Shown: positions 1 to 8,502 of the stretch, one piece after another | Position numbering within the stretch: position 1 is the first letter of the stretch | Layout: every line of letters begins with the position of its first letter | Source: Candidatus Levybacteria bacterium RIFCSPLOWO2_12_FULL_37_14 | GTDB taxonomy: Bacteria; Patescibacteriota; Microgenomatia; Levybacterales; UBA12049 | Reading direction: 5' to 3' | DNA: 8,502 nt | NCBI GenBank assembly: GCA_001782645.1 | Contig: MFPH01000014.1 | Coordinates: 1-8,502 of the forward strand | Program-made: the position numbers and the translations under genes | Notes under the pieces: generated by a model | The model's database searches: none | Told to the model about the DNA's origin: nothing | The model's input: the letters and a program-made list of their open reading frames with translations, nothing else

Positions 1-2710
<2,710 letters not shown>

Positions 2711-2719
2711 CGAAATACG

Positions 2720-2748
2720 TTGAAAAGAAAACTTAATTACATTATAAT
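2720..2748 (+). promoter_or_regulatory. Strong sigma70-type promoter for hppA
   Basis: TTGAAA (2720-2725) and TATAAT (2743-2748) are separated by exactly 17 bp, matching the housekeeping consensus at 5/6 and 6/6 positions. The predicted transcription start is near 2755, giving a leader of only about 13 nt before the hppA ATG at 2768 and no recognisable ribosome binding site. This implies that hppA is transcribed separately from gyrB, whose stop codon ends at 2710. A second, weaker -10-like TAGTTT (2756-2761) lies 6 nt before the ATG. Confidence 0.7.
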
Positions 2749-2767
2749 AATAGTCTAGTTTTAAGCT

Positions 2768-4804
2768 ATGAACTTGTCTTTTTTGTTTGACCATGCAATT
2801 AGAAACATTATAATTGTTGGCCTTTTGTCTTTGATTTACAGCGTGTTCCTCATCTTCAATGTTTTATCTAAGCCACGAGGCGACAAAAAAATGAATGAAA
2901 TTTCAGATGCAATTGTTGAAGGAGCTTCGGCCTACATGAAAACACAATATACTGTAGTTGCTATAATCGGAGCTGTAATTTTTCTTATTTTATATTTTGC
3001 TTTTGGTCTTATTACGGCGCTCGGCTTTTTGGTTGGCGCTTTGTTTTCTGCAATTTCCGGAATTATCGGCATGAGCATTGCAGTTAGAGCAAATATCCGA
3101 ACTGCTCAAGCCGCAAAATCAGGATTATCGGCCGCTTTTTCCCTGGCATTTAAAGGCGGTGCTGTTACCGGACTTTTAGTTGCCTCCCTAGCTCTTTTGT
3201 CAATCAGCGGATTTTATCTTTTACTTTTACGTCTTAATATAAGCAGTCTTCAACCGTTGATTGCATTAGGATTCGGAGGCTCTTTAATTTCTGTATTTGC
3301 GAGGCTCGGCGGAGGAATCTTTACCAAAAGCGCGGATGTCGGAACTGATATGGTTGGGAAAATAGAGAAAAATATCCCTGAAGATGACCCAAGAAATCCG
3401 GGAGTTATCGCTGATTTGGTAGGAGATAATGTCGGAGATGATGCGGGAATGGCAGCTGATTTATTCGAAACTTACGTAATCACCGCGGTCGCCGCAATGA
3501 TTTTAGGAGAATTAACCTTCAAAGGAAATCAAATAGTTTTATATTATCCTTTATTAATTGGCGCTATCTCCATAATCGCCAGTATTGTTGGAAGCTGGTT
3601 TGTCAAAGTTAAAGGAACAGGAATAATGACTGCCTTATACAAGGGTCTCGGAATAACCATGGTTATTTCTATAATTGGCATTTATTATGTAACCAATACG
3701 GTTTTTCCAAATGGCTTAAACAACATTCCATCTTTAAATTTATTCTATTCGGCATTAATCGGACTGGGAATTACAATCGGCATGGTTGTCATAACCGAAT
3801 ACTACACTTCGAAAAAGTTCGGTCCGGTTAAGACGATTGCTCAGGCCTCAACAACCGGACACGGCACCAATGTTATAGCCGGACTCGCAGTTTCAATGAA
3901 ATCAACATTTCTTCCGATAATCTTAATTTCTGCAGGAATTTTACTTTCTTATAATCAAGCCGGACTTTACGGAATTGCTGTTGCGGCAATGAGCATGCTT
4001 TCCTTAACCGGAATAATTGTGGCAATTGACGCATTTGGACCAATCACTGACAACGCGGGAGGAATTGCCGAAATGGCCGGAATGGACAAAAAAGTACGCG
4101 ATATTACAGATCCGCTGGACGCAGTCGGCAATACAACCAAAGCGATTACTAAAGCATATGCGATCGGCTCTGCGGGATTGGCGGCTTTGGTTCTTTTTGC
4201 AAGCTATACGCAGGAATTAATGAAAGCACCATCAGATGTAGGCCGTTTTGTATTTTCTCTTTCCGATCCATTGGTAATAGTGGGATTAATTATCGGCGGA
4301 GCATTACCCTATTTCTTTGGAGCTTTAGCAATGGAAGCTGTCGGAAAAGCCAGTTCGGCGATTGTAGACGAAATAAGACGGCAATTTAGAGAAATTAAGG
4401 GAATTATGACAGGAAAAGCAAAACCGGAATACGCCAAGGCTGTTGACATAGTCACCAAATCCGCAATAAAAAATATGGTTGTACCGGCTTTAATCCCTGT
4501 TGCTGCGCCAATTTTAGTTGGATTTTTACTGGGACCAGTTGCGCTCGGCGGGCTTTTGGTCGGAAGCATTATAACCGGACTTTTTGTCGCAATATCTATG
4601 ACCACCGGAGGCGCTGCTTGGGATAATACCAAAAAATATATTGAAGAGGGAAATCTGGGAGGCAAAGGAAGCTTTACCCATCAGGCAGCAGTTACAGGCG
4701 ACACTGTCGGAGATCCCTATAAAGACACTGCAGGTCCGGCTATTAATCCCATGATAAAAATTCTGAATATCGTAGCACTCTTAATTGCCTCCTTCTTAAT
4801 ATAA
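2768..4804 (+). CDS. hppA: K+-independent, H+-pumping membrane pyrophosphatase
   Basis: This integral membrane enzyme hydrolyses cytoplasmic pyrophosphate and uses the energy to pump protons outward. The 678-aa length and the many hydrophobic segments fit the roughly 16-helix family. Substrate-site residues are intact: DVGTDMVGK (190-198), the PEDDPRNP loop (204-211), [12 protein letters not shown] (216-227), [13 protein letters not shown], and near the C terminus [12 protein letters not shown] and [15 protein letters not shown]. The motif GNTTKAITK (454-462) has Lys458 and Thr461 at the positions that separate the subfamilies. Lys here is diagnostic of K+-independent enzymes, which pump H+, whereas K+-dependent and Na+-pumping members have Ala. 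The start at 2768 places the first helix directly at the N terminus, as expected. The gene has its own promoter and sits between gyrB and gyrA without a functional link I can name. In an organism with a limited respiratory chain it could be a main source of proton-motive force; that is inference. Confidence 0.96.
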   Translation: MNLSFLFDHAIRNIIIVGLLSLIYSVFLIFNVLSKPRGDKKMNEISDAIVEGASAYMKTQYTVVAIIGAVIFLILYFAFGLITALGFLVGALFSAISGIIGMSIAVRANIRTAQAAKSGLSAAFSLAFKGGAVTGLLVASLALLSISGFYLLLLRLNISSLQPLIALGFGGSLISVFARLGGGIFTKSADVGTDMVGKIEKNIPEDDPRNPGVIADLVGDNVGDDAGMAADLFETYVITAVAAMILGELTFKGNQIVLYYPLLIGAISIIASIVGSWFVKVKGTGIMTALYKGLGITMVISIIGIYYVTNTVFPNGLNNIPSLNLFYSALIGLGITIGMVVITEYYTSKKFGPVKTIAQASTTGHGTNVIAGLAVSMKSTFLPIILISAGILLSYNQAGLYGIAVAAMSMLSLTGIIVAIDAFGPITDNAGGIAEMAGMDKKVRDITDPLDAVGNTTKAITKAYAIGSAGLAALVLFASYTQELMKAPSDVGRFVFSLSDPLVIVGLIIGGALPYFFGALAMEAVGKASSAIVDEIRRQFREIKGIMTGKAKPEYAKAVDIVTKSAIKNMVVPALIPVAAPILVGFLLGPVALGGLLVGSIITGLFVAISMTTGGAAWDNTKKYIEEGNLGGKGSFTHQAAVTGDTVGDPYKDTAGPAINPMIKILNIVALLIASFLI

Positions 4805-4821
4805 AAGTAATCAATCAGTCT

Positions 4822-4896
4822 ATGGAAATCGGTAAACTTAATCGGACAGAAATTACAAAAGAAGTGAAACGGGCCACGCCCGCCACGCAAGCCTGA
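4822..4896 (+). pseudogene. Truncated, diverged second copy of the gyrA start (18 homologous codons)
   Basis: The frame from ATG 4822 reads MEIGKLNRTEITKEVKRA, then TPATQA and a TGA stop (4894-4896). The first 18 residues align without gaps to the intact GyrA start at 4940 ([18 protein letters not shown]), with 15 of 18 identical. Over those 54 nt (4822-4875) I count 17 differences, nine of them silent third-position changes. Homology stops where the GC-rich palindrome begins. The pattern indicates two gyrA alleles or paralogues that diverged under protein-level selection, not a fresh tandem duplication. The piece is most likely a remnant of a replaced or disrupted gyrA. Alternatively it is a small upstream reading frame whose peptide mimics the GyrA N terminus. 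Confidence 0.8.
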
Positions 4897-4917
4897 ACTT
4901 GCGAAGGCGTTGCGGGC
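4878..4917. repeat. GC-rich imperfect palindromic element (REP/MITE-like)
   Basis: GCCCGCCACGC (4878-4888) pairs with GCGTTGCGGGC (4907-4917) at 10 of 11 positions. Inside, GCAAG (4887-4891) and CTTGC (4898-4902) form an inner inverted repeat around CCTGAA. The 3' arm CTTGCGAAGGCG predicts a 5' arm CGCCTTCGCAAG, but about six bases of it (CTTCGC-like) are missing, so the unit looks like a longer palindrome with a small deletion in one arm. Its GC content is far above that of the surrounding AT-rich DNA, which suggests a dispersed short repeat rather than native leader sequence. No T-run follows, so it is not a classical terminator. No transposase or target-site duplication is visible. Confidence 0.65.
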
Positions 4918-4939
4918 AGACATGTAAAGCTATCTATAT

Positions 4940-7426
4940 ATGGAAATAGGCAAACTACAATCAACCGAGATTACTCGTGAAGTTAAGCGGGCGTATTTGG
5001 ATTATGCTATGTCTGTTATTGTTTCACGCGCTCTTCCTGATGTCAGAGACGGGCTAAAACCTGTTCATCGAAGAATTCTTTTTGCGCTCCATGAATTAAA
5101 TCTTACGCATACCGCAAAATATGCAAAAAGCGCAAAAATTGTCGGAGAAGTCATGGGAAAATATCATCCCCATGGAGATTTACCAATTTACGACGCTTTA
5201 GTACGCTTGGCACAGGATTTCTCAATGAGATACCCTTTGGTGGACGGTCAGGGAAATTATGGTTCTGTGGACGGAGATCCGCCGGCCGCAATGCGCTATA
5301 CGGAAGCCCGTCTTGCAGCAATAACCGGCGAGATGCTCGCGGATTTGGACAAAGAAACTGTAAGTTATATTCCCAATTTCGACGCAACACTTAACGAGCC
5401 AATTTTCCTGCCTGCAAAACTCCCTAATTTGCTCTTAATGGGATCTGAGGGAATTGCGGTTGGTATGGCAACTAAAATCCCGCCGCATAATTTAGGGGAG
5501 TTAATCGACGCTATCACCTTCATGATTGGCAAGACGAAAACAACATCCCAAGGTAAAGGTTTTTCCTTAACCGGTAACGTAACTGTTGATGAGCTTTTAG
5601 AATTTATAAAAGGTCCTGATTTTCCAACAGCCGGCGCAATTTATGATTTTACTGAAATTAAAAATGTTTACACAACAGGCCGGGGAAGAATACTTATTAG
5701 AGGTAAAGCAGATATCGAAGATGTCGGAAATGGAAAATCAGCAATTATTATTACAGAACTTCCATATCAGGTTAATAAAGCTCTCATGGTTGCCCGCATT
5801 GCAGAATTAGCAAGGGAGAAAAAAATTGAAGGAATTTCAGACCTTAGAGACGAATCAGACAGGCATGGAACAAGGGTCGTTGTGGAACTTAAAAGAGATA
5901 CGGCTCCAAAAAAAGTTTTAAATAATTTATTCAAACATACCAGTCTGCAAACCAGTTTTTCTGCAAATATCGTTGCCCTTGTAAATGGCACTCCGCAAAC
6001 ACTCAATCTTAAGACAATCCTTGAGGAGTATTTAAAACACCGCTATTTCGTGGTTACCAAACGTTCGGAATTTGAGCTAAGGCAAGCAAAAGCCAGACTG
6101 CACATTTTGGAAGGACTGAAAATTGCTGTTGATTCAATCGACGCGGTAATCAAGACAATTAGAGAATCCAAAGACCAAGATTCTGCAAAGCAGAATTTAA
6201 TCATTAAATTTAAATTATCCGAAATACAGGCTGTCGCAATATTGGACATGCAGCTTCGGCGCTTAGCAGCCTTGGAACGCCAAAAGATAGAAGACGAACT
6301 GATTATGATTCAGGAAACAATCGAGTACTTGGAAGACCTTCTTGCCCACCCAGAGAAAATACTGACGGTAATCAAAGAAGAGCTAAAAGTTCTTAAGGAA
6401 AAATTTGCCGATCCAAGACGGACCAAAGTGTATAAAAGTAAGGTTGGGGAATTTTCGGAGGAAGATTTAATTCCAAACGAACCAACGGTTATCACAATCA
6501 CAGATACCGGCTATATCAAACGCCAAAGTCTGAATAGCTTTAGAGTCCAGCATCGAGGAGGAAAAGGAGTAAAAGGAATGACCACCAAAGAAGAAGATGG
6601 AATTCTAAATATCCGCTATGCACAAACTCACGATAATATTTTGTTCTTCACAAATAAAGGAAAGGTTTATCAATTAAGAGCTTTTGAAATAGCAGAGTCT
6701 CAAAGAACCAGCAAAGGAACAGCAATTGTCAATCTAATCAACGTTGAGCAAGAAGAAAAAGTTGAATCTTTTATTAATTACAAGGTTGGTAAAAAAGGCA
6801 TTGAAGAAGAAACATTCAAATATGTGTTTCTTTCTACAAAAAATGGAACTGTCAAAAAAACAGCTCTTACCGAATTTGAAAATATCAGAAGAAACGGAAT
6901 TCTTGCGATAAAGTTAGATTCGGGCGATGAATTGGTTTGGAGTGCGTTAACCGAAGGAAATAATGAAGTTATTTTGACCAGTCACAACGGAAAAGCAATC
7001 AGATTCTCCGAAAAATCAGTCAGACCGCTTGGCCGAAGCACAAGAGGAGTAAGAGGAATTAGGCTGCAAGCGACTGATGAAGTTATCAGCATGGATGTTA
7101 TTAAAAAAGATGATAAAACAGATCTGATAACCATCATGGAGAACGGACTTGGCAAAAAAACTCCTGTTGGTCAATTCAGAGGGCAAAGCAGGGGAGGGCA
7201 GGGGGTTAAAGTAGCCAAGGTAACACCAAAGACGGGAAAAGTCGCATTCGCCCAAGTTATTCCTCTGAATTACAAAACTCTTATCATGACCTCCAGACGC
7301 GGACAGGTTGTAAAATTGGAGCTTTCTTCAATCCCAAGACACTCCAGAAATACTCAGGGAGTAAAACTGATGAGATTCTCTAATCCAACCGACAGAGTCA
7401 CTTCCGCCACCTGCGTTGAAGAATAG
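4940..7426 (+). CDS. gyrA: DNA gyrase subunit A (GyrA)
   Basis: GyrA is the DNA-cleaving and -wrapping subunit of gyrase, working with the GyrB encoded upstream. The 828-aa product has the breakage-reunion domain at the N terminus: [20 protein letters not shown] (28-47), the catalytic Arg119-Tyr120 in [10 protein letters not shown], and [14 protein letters not shown] from residue 171, whose Ile172 corresponds to the intercalating Ile174 of E. coli. The C-terminal beta-pinwheel carries a GyrA box, QHRGGKG (537-543). This DNA-wrapping signature separates gyrase from topoisomerase IV ParC. In the quinolone region the helix reads HGDLPIYD, with Leu81 and Pro82 at E. coli positions Ser83 and Ala84, and Asp85 at Asp87. 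There is no acidic C-terminal tail. Start 4940 gives the standard N terminus. No clear Shine-Dalgarno precedes it, and the promoter is uncertain. The 135-nt gap to hppA holds a broken copy of this gene's own start. A 252-aa gene follows after 6 nt. Confidence 0.97.
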   Translation: MEIGKLQSTEITREVKRAYLDYAMSVIVSRALPDVRDGLKPVHRRILFALHELNLTHTAKYAKSAKIVGEVMGKYHPHGDLPIYDALVRLAQDFSMRYPLVDGQGNYGSVDGDPPAAMRYTEARLAAITGEMLADLDKETVSYIPNFDATLNEPIFLPAKLPNLLLMGSEGIAVGMATKIPPHNLGELIDAITFMIGKTKTTSQGKGFSLTGNVTVDELLEFIKGPDFPTAGAIYDFTEIKNVYTTGRGRILIRGKADIEDVGNGKSAIIITELPYQVNKALMVARIAELAREKKIEGISDLRDESDRHGTRVVVELKRDTAPKKVLNNLFKHTSLQTSFSANIVALVNGTPQTLNLKTILEEYLKHRYFVVTKRSEFELRQAKARLHILEGLKIAVDSIDAVIKTIRESKDQDSAKQNLIIKFKLSEIQAVAILDMQLRRLAALERQKIEDELIMIQETIEYLEDLLAHPEKILTVIKEELKVLKEKFADPRRTKVYKSKVGEFSEEDLIPNEPTVITITDTGYIKRQSLNSFRVQHRGGKGVKGMTTKEEDGILNIRYAQTHDNILFFTNKGKVYQLRAFEIAESQRTSKGTAIVNLINVEQEEKVESFINYKVGKKGIEEETFKYVFLSTKNGTVKKTALTEFENIRRNGILAIKLDSGDELVWSALTEGNNEVILTSHNGKAIRFSEKSVRPLGRSTRGVRGIRLQATDEVISMDVIKKDDKTDLITIMENGLGKKTPVGQFRGQSRGGQGVKVAKVTPKTGKVAFAQVIPLNYKTLIMTSRRGQVVKLELSSIPRHSRNTQGVKLMRFSNPTDRVTSATCVEE

Positions 7427-7432
7427 AAACCT

Positions 7433-8191
7433 ATGGGAAACGTTAGGGAACTTGAGTCAAGACAAGAAAGAGTTATTTTTCTCAATCAAGAATTCCATCC
7501 TTTCGAAGGGCAAAAACGCATTTCCCATGAGATATTACAAGTGCCTTCATATAAAACTAACATTCTTTTAACATGTACGCCTCTAGAAATCCCAATTGAA
7601 ATAGCAATCTGGCAAATACAACCCAGCAAGCCTTATAGCGAGAATGAAGTTCTAAGGTTCCCAAACTGGGTTACTCCATTTGAGCCTAAAGAGGGATATT
7701 CGATTTCAATTGAAGACTATAGTATTGAAGAAAGAGTAAGAAAACTAAAATTAGCGTATAAAAGTCTTGAGAATAACGCCCTATATTTTTCAGAAAGACC
7801 TTTTCTCTTGGGGATATTTTCAGAAGAAGGTAAACTTAGTAGACACAAAGTAACAACACCTGCGCCTTGGGGAAGAGGAGGCCACATATTTCCTAAAGAC
7901 ACGCCATTGAAAAGATTAAAAATGCAAATAAAAGCAAATGGCTGTTATTTTGAGACAAAACTGGACACCTACGACTTTATTTCAGGCTCGTTCCATAATA
8001 GTACAGGGTTTTATCCTATGGACGGAGGACCACTACCAAAAGATTTTAATCTTGATTATTCACCCGTTGATCATGAAGGCGTTAGCCTTGCGTTTTCAGA
8101 TGATCCGGAAAAGCTGGCGTCGATTAAAATGAAATTTGTTTTAGCCAAAGATCCCAATGAATCCGAAGTGAAAACCAAACGATCACTTTAA
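7433..8191 (+). CDS. Hypothetical protein, 252 aa, unrecognised family
   Basis: I do not recognise this protein. It starts at an ATG only 6 nt after the gyrA stop, so it is almost certainly transcribed with gyrA, and there is no Shine-Dalgarno sequence. The frame is long, in phase with no competing real gene, and has composition similar to its neighbours. It has no signal peptide or transmembrane segment and looks like a soluble cytoplasmic protein. The first roughly 95 residues are mixed with short strands (ILLTCTPLEIPIEIAIWQIQ). A charged helical stretch follows near residues 97-118 (SIEERVRKLKLAYKSLENNA). The C-terminal half is rich in Gly, Pro and aromatics, with APWGRGGHIFPKDTP, SGSFHNSTGFYPMDGGPLP and DHEGVSLAFSD, suggesting loops and beta structure. 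The tail is basic (KTKRSL). A role linked to gyrase is possible from position alone but unsupported by any motif. Confidence 0.75.
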   Translation: MGNVRELESRQERVIFLNQEFHPFEGQKRISHEILQVPSYKTNILLTCTPLEIPIEIAIWQIQPSKPYSENEVLRFPNWVTPFEPKEGYSISIEDYSIEERVRKLKLAYKSLENNALYFSERPFLLGIFSEEGKLSRHKVTTPAPWGRGGHIFPKDTPLKRLKMQIKANGCYFETKLDTYDFISGSFHNSTGFYPMDGGPLPKDFNLDYSPVDHEGVSLAFSDDPEKLASIKMKFVLAKDPNESEVKTKRSL

Positions 8192-8213
8192 TAATATATA
8201 TTATTAAAGTGAT
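8182..8213. repeat. Perfect 32-nt AT-rich palindrome
   Basis: ATCACTTTAATAATAT (8182-8197) is followed directly by its exact reverse complement (8198-8213), giving 16-bp arms with no spacer. It begins in the last codons of the 252-aa gene, contains that gene's TAA stop, and ends at the -35 position of the folD promoter. No T-run follows on the + strand. It may be a weak hairpin that ends or stabilises the upstream transcript, or a binding site for a dimeric regulator acting on folD. Confidence 0.75.
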
Positions 8214-8241
8214 TATCTCCAAATAGTCAATACTGTATAAT
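8213..8241 (+). promoter_or_regulatory. folD promoter, predicted leaderless start
   Basis: A perfect TATAAT (8236-8241) lies 6 nt before the folD ATG at 8248, so transcription would begin at or next to the start codon, leaving no room for a ribosome binding site. The hexamer 17 bp upstream, TTATCT (8213-8218), matches the -35 consensus at only 3 of 6 positions and abuts the 32-nt palindrome, which could affect promoter access. Confidence 0.6.
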
Positions 8242-8247
8242 ACGCTT

Positions 8248-8502
8248 ATGAAGATTGATGGAAAGGAAATTGCCCAAGAAATTTTGGACAGTCTTAAAAA
8301 ACGGACTGAAAAACTTAAGAAAAAAAATATTACGCCCCGACTTGCAATAATTTTGGTTGGTTCGGATCCCGCATCCATGGCGTATGTTAATCAAAAGAAG
8401 AAAAAGGCAAAAAGCATTGGGGTAAAAACAACAATTCTTCATTTGTCCGATAAAATTTCTCAAGTGAGTCTTACAAAAACAATTCAACGATTTAACGCTG
8501 AC
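8248..8502 (+). CDS. folD: FolD, bifunctional methylene-THF dehydrogenase/cyclohydrolase, N-terminal 85 residues (3' end outside window)
   Basis: FolD is a cytoplasmic enzyme that oxidises 5,10-methylene-tetrahydrofolate to methenyl-THF (NADP-dependent) and hydrolyses it to 10-formyl-THF, supplying one-carbon units for purines and formyl-Met-tRNA. The frame stays open to the window end. The protein begins with the family's KIDGKEIAQEIL, followed by PRLAIILVGSDPAS (30-43) and YVNQKKKKA (46-54). Tyr46 and Lys50 match the conserved catalytic Tyr and Lys, four residues apart, in the canonical YVxxK motif. Complete members are about 280-300 aa, so roughly 30% is visible, and the NADP-binding domain lies outside the window. 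The ATG gives the expected N terminus. The visible part is notably lysine-rich. The gene appears to start its own transcript. Confidence 0.93.
   Translation, partial: MKIDGKEIAQEILDSLKKRTEKLKKKNITPRLAIILVGSDPASMAYVNQKKKKAKSIGVKTTILHLSDKISQVSLTKTIQRFNAD

Noticed and set aside
2728..2762. AAAACT / AGTTTT inverted repeat between gyrB and hppA
   Set aside because: The arms are only 6 bp and A/T-dominated, with a 23-nt spacer that contains the promoter -10. This is expected by chance at this composition.
4878..4917. The GC-rich hairpin as an hppA terminator
   Set aside because: The 3' side is AGACATG with no T-run, and it sits over 70 nt after the hppA stop, beyond the gyrA stub.
4309..4923. Two minus-strand open frames (4309-4665 and 4717-4923)
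   Set aside because: The first is antisense to conserved hppA coding sequence. The second covers the hppA 3' end, the gyrA stub and the palindrome. Neither has recognisable protein features.
7016..7255. Minus-strand open frame inside gyrA
   Set aside because: It is antisense to the conserved GyrA pinwheel domain and has no family resemblance.
8182..8213. The 32-nt palindrome as a standard intrinsic terminator
   Set aside because: The stem is AT-rich and is not followed by a T-run on the + strand, so the canonical criteria are not met.
8227..8487. Minus-strand open frames at 8124-8378 and 8227-8487
   Set aside because: They oppose the clearly recognisable folD start and are rich in Phe, Ile and Lys, as expected from antisense of lysine-rich coding DNA.

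Overview
The window looks like ordinary chromosomal housekeeping DNA from a low-GC, densely packed bacterial genome. I estimate GC by eye in the upper 30s per cent. All genes lie on the + strand, intergenic gaps run from 6 to 135 nt, and no convincing Shine-Dalgarno sequence precedes any start. The protein character suggests an uncultivated lineage, most likely Candidate Phyla Radiation / Patescibacteria and possibly Microgenomates-like. The basis is divergent but complete gyrase subunits, a FemAB-family protein and a K+-independent membrane pyrophosphatase, and no sequence search backs it. Every complete gene ends in TAA or TAG. The long frames read cleanly without recoding TGA.

Layout: the 3' part of a FemAB-family peptidoglycan-bridge aminoacyltransferase (1-630); DNA gyrase subunit B with an unusual lysine-rich N-terminal tail (677-2710); a proton-pumping membrane pyrophosphatase, hppA (2768-4804); a 135-nt gap holding an 18-codon broken copy of the gyrA start plus a GC-rich imperfect palindrome; gyrA (4940-7426); an unrecognised 252-aa protein only 6 nt after gyrA (7433-8191); a perfect 32-nt AT-rich palindrome overlapping its stop codon; and the first 85 codons of folD (8248 to the window edge), which has its own TATAAT box.

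Functionally, GyrA and GyrB form the A2B2 gyrase that introduces negative supercoils. HppA uses the pyrophosphate released by biosynthesis to pump protons. FolD interconverts one-carbon folates for purine, thymidylate and formyl-Met synthesis. FemAB proteins attach amino acids to the lipid II stem peptide. HppA has no obvious functional link to the gyrase genes around it.

The most unusual spot is the hppA-gyrA junction. A diverged second gyrA start (about 69% nucleotide identity, 15 of 18 residues identical, mostly third-position changes) is cut off by a short palindromic element, and the intact gene restarts 43 nt downstream of the 18-codon match to the remnant's end plus element. This looks like a scar of recombination or allele replacement. 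Other points are -10 boxes 6-7 nt before the gyrB and folD ATGs, implying leaderless mRNAs, and residues at quinolone-determining positions of both gyrase subunits that match resistant rather than sensitive enzymes. I found no evidence of a defence system, CRISPR array, complete mobile element or other wholly new multi-gene system.
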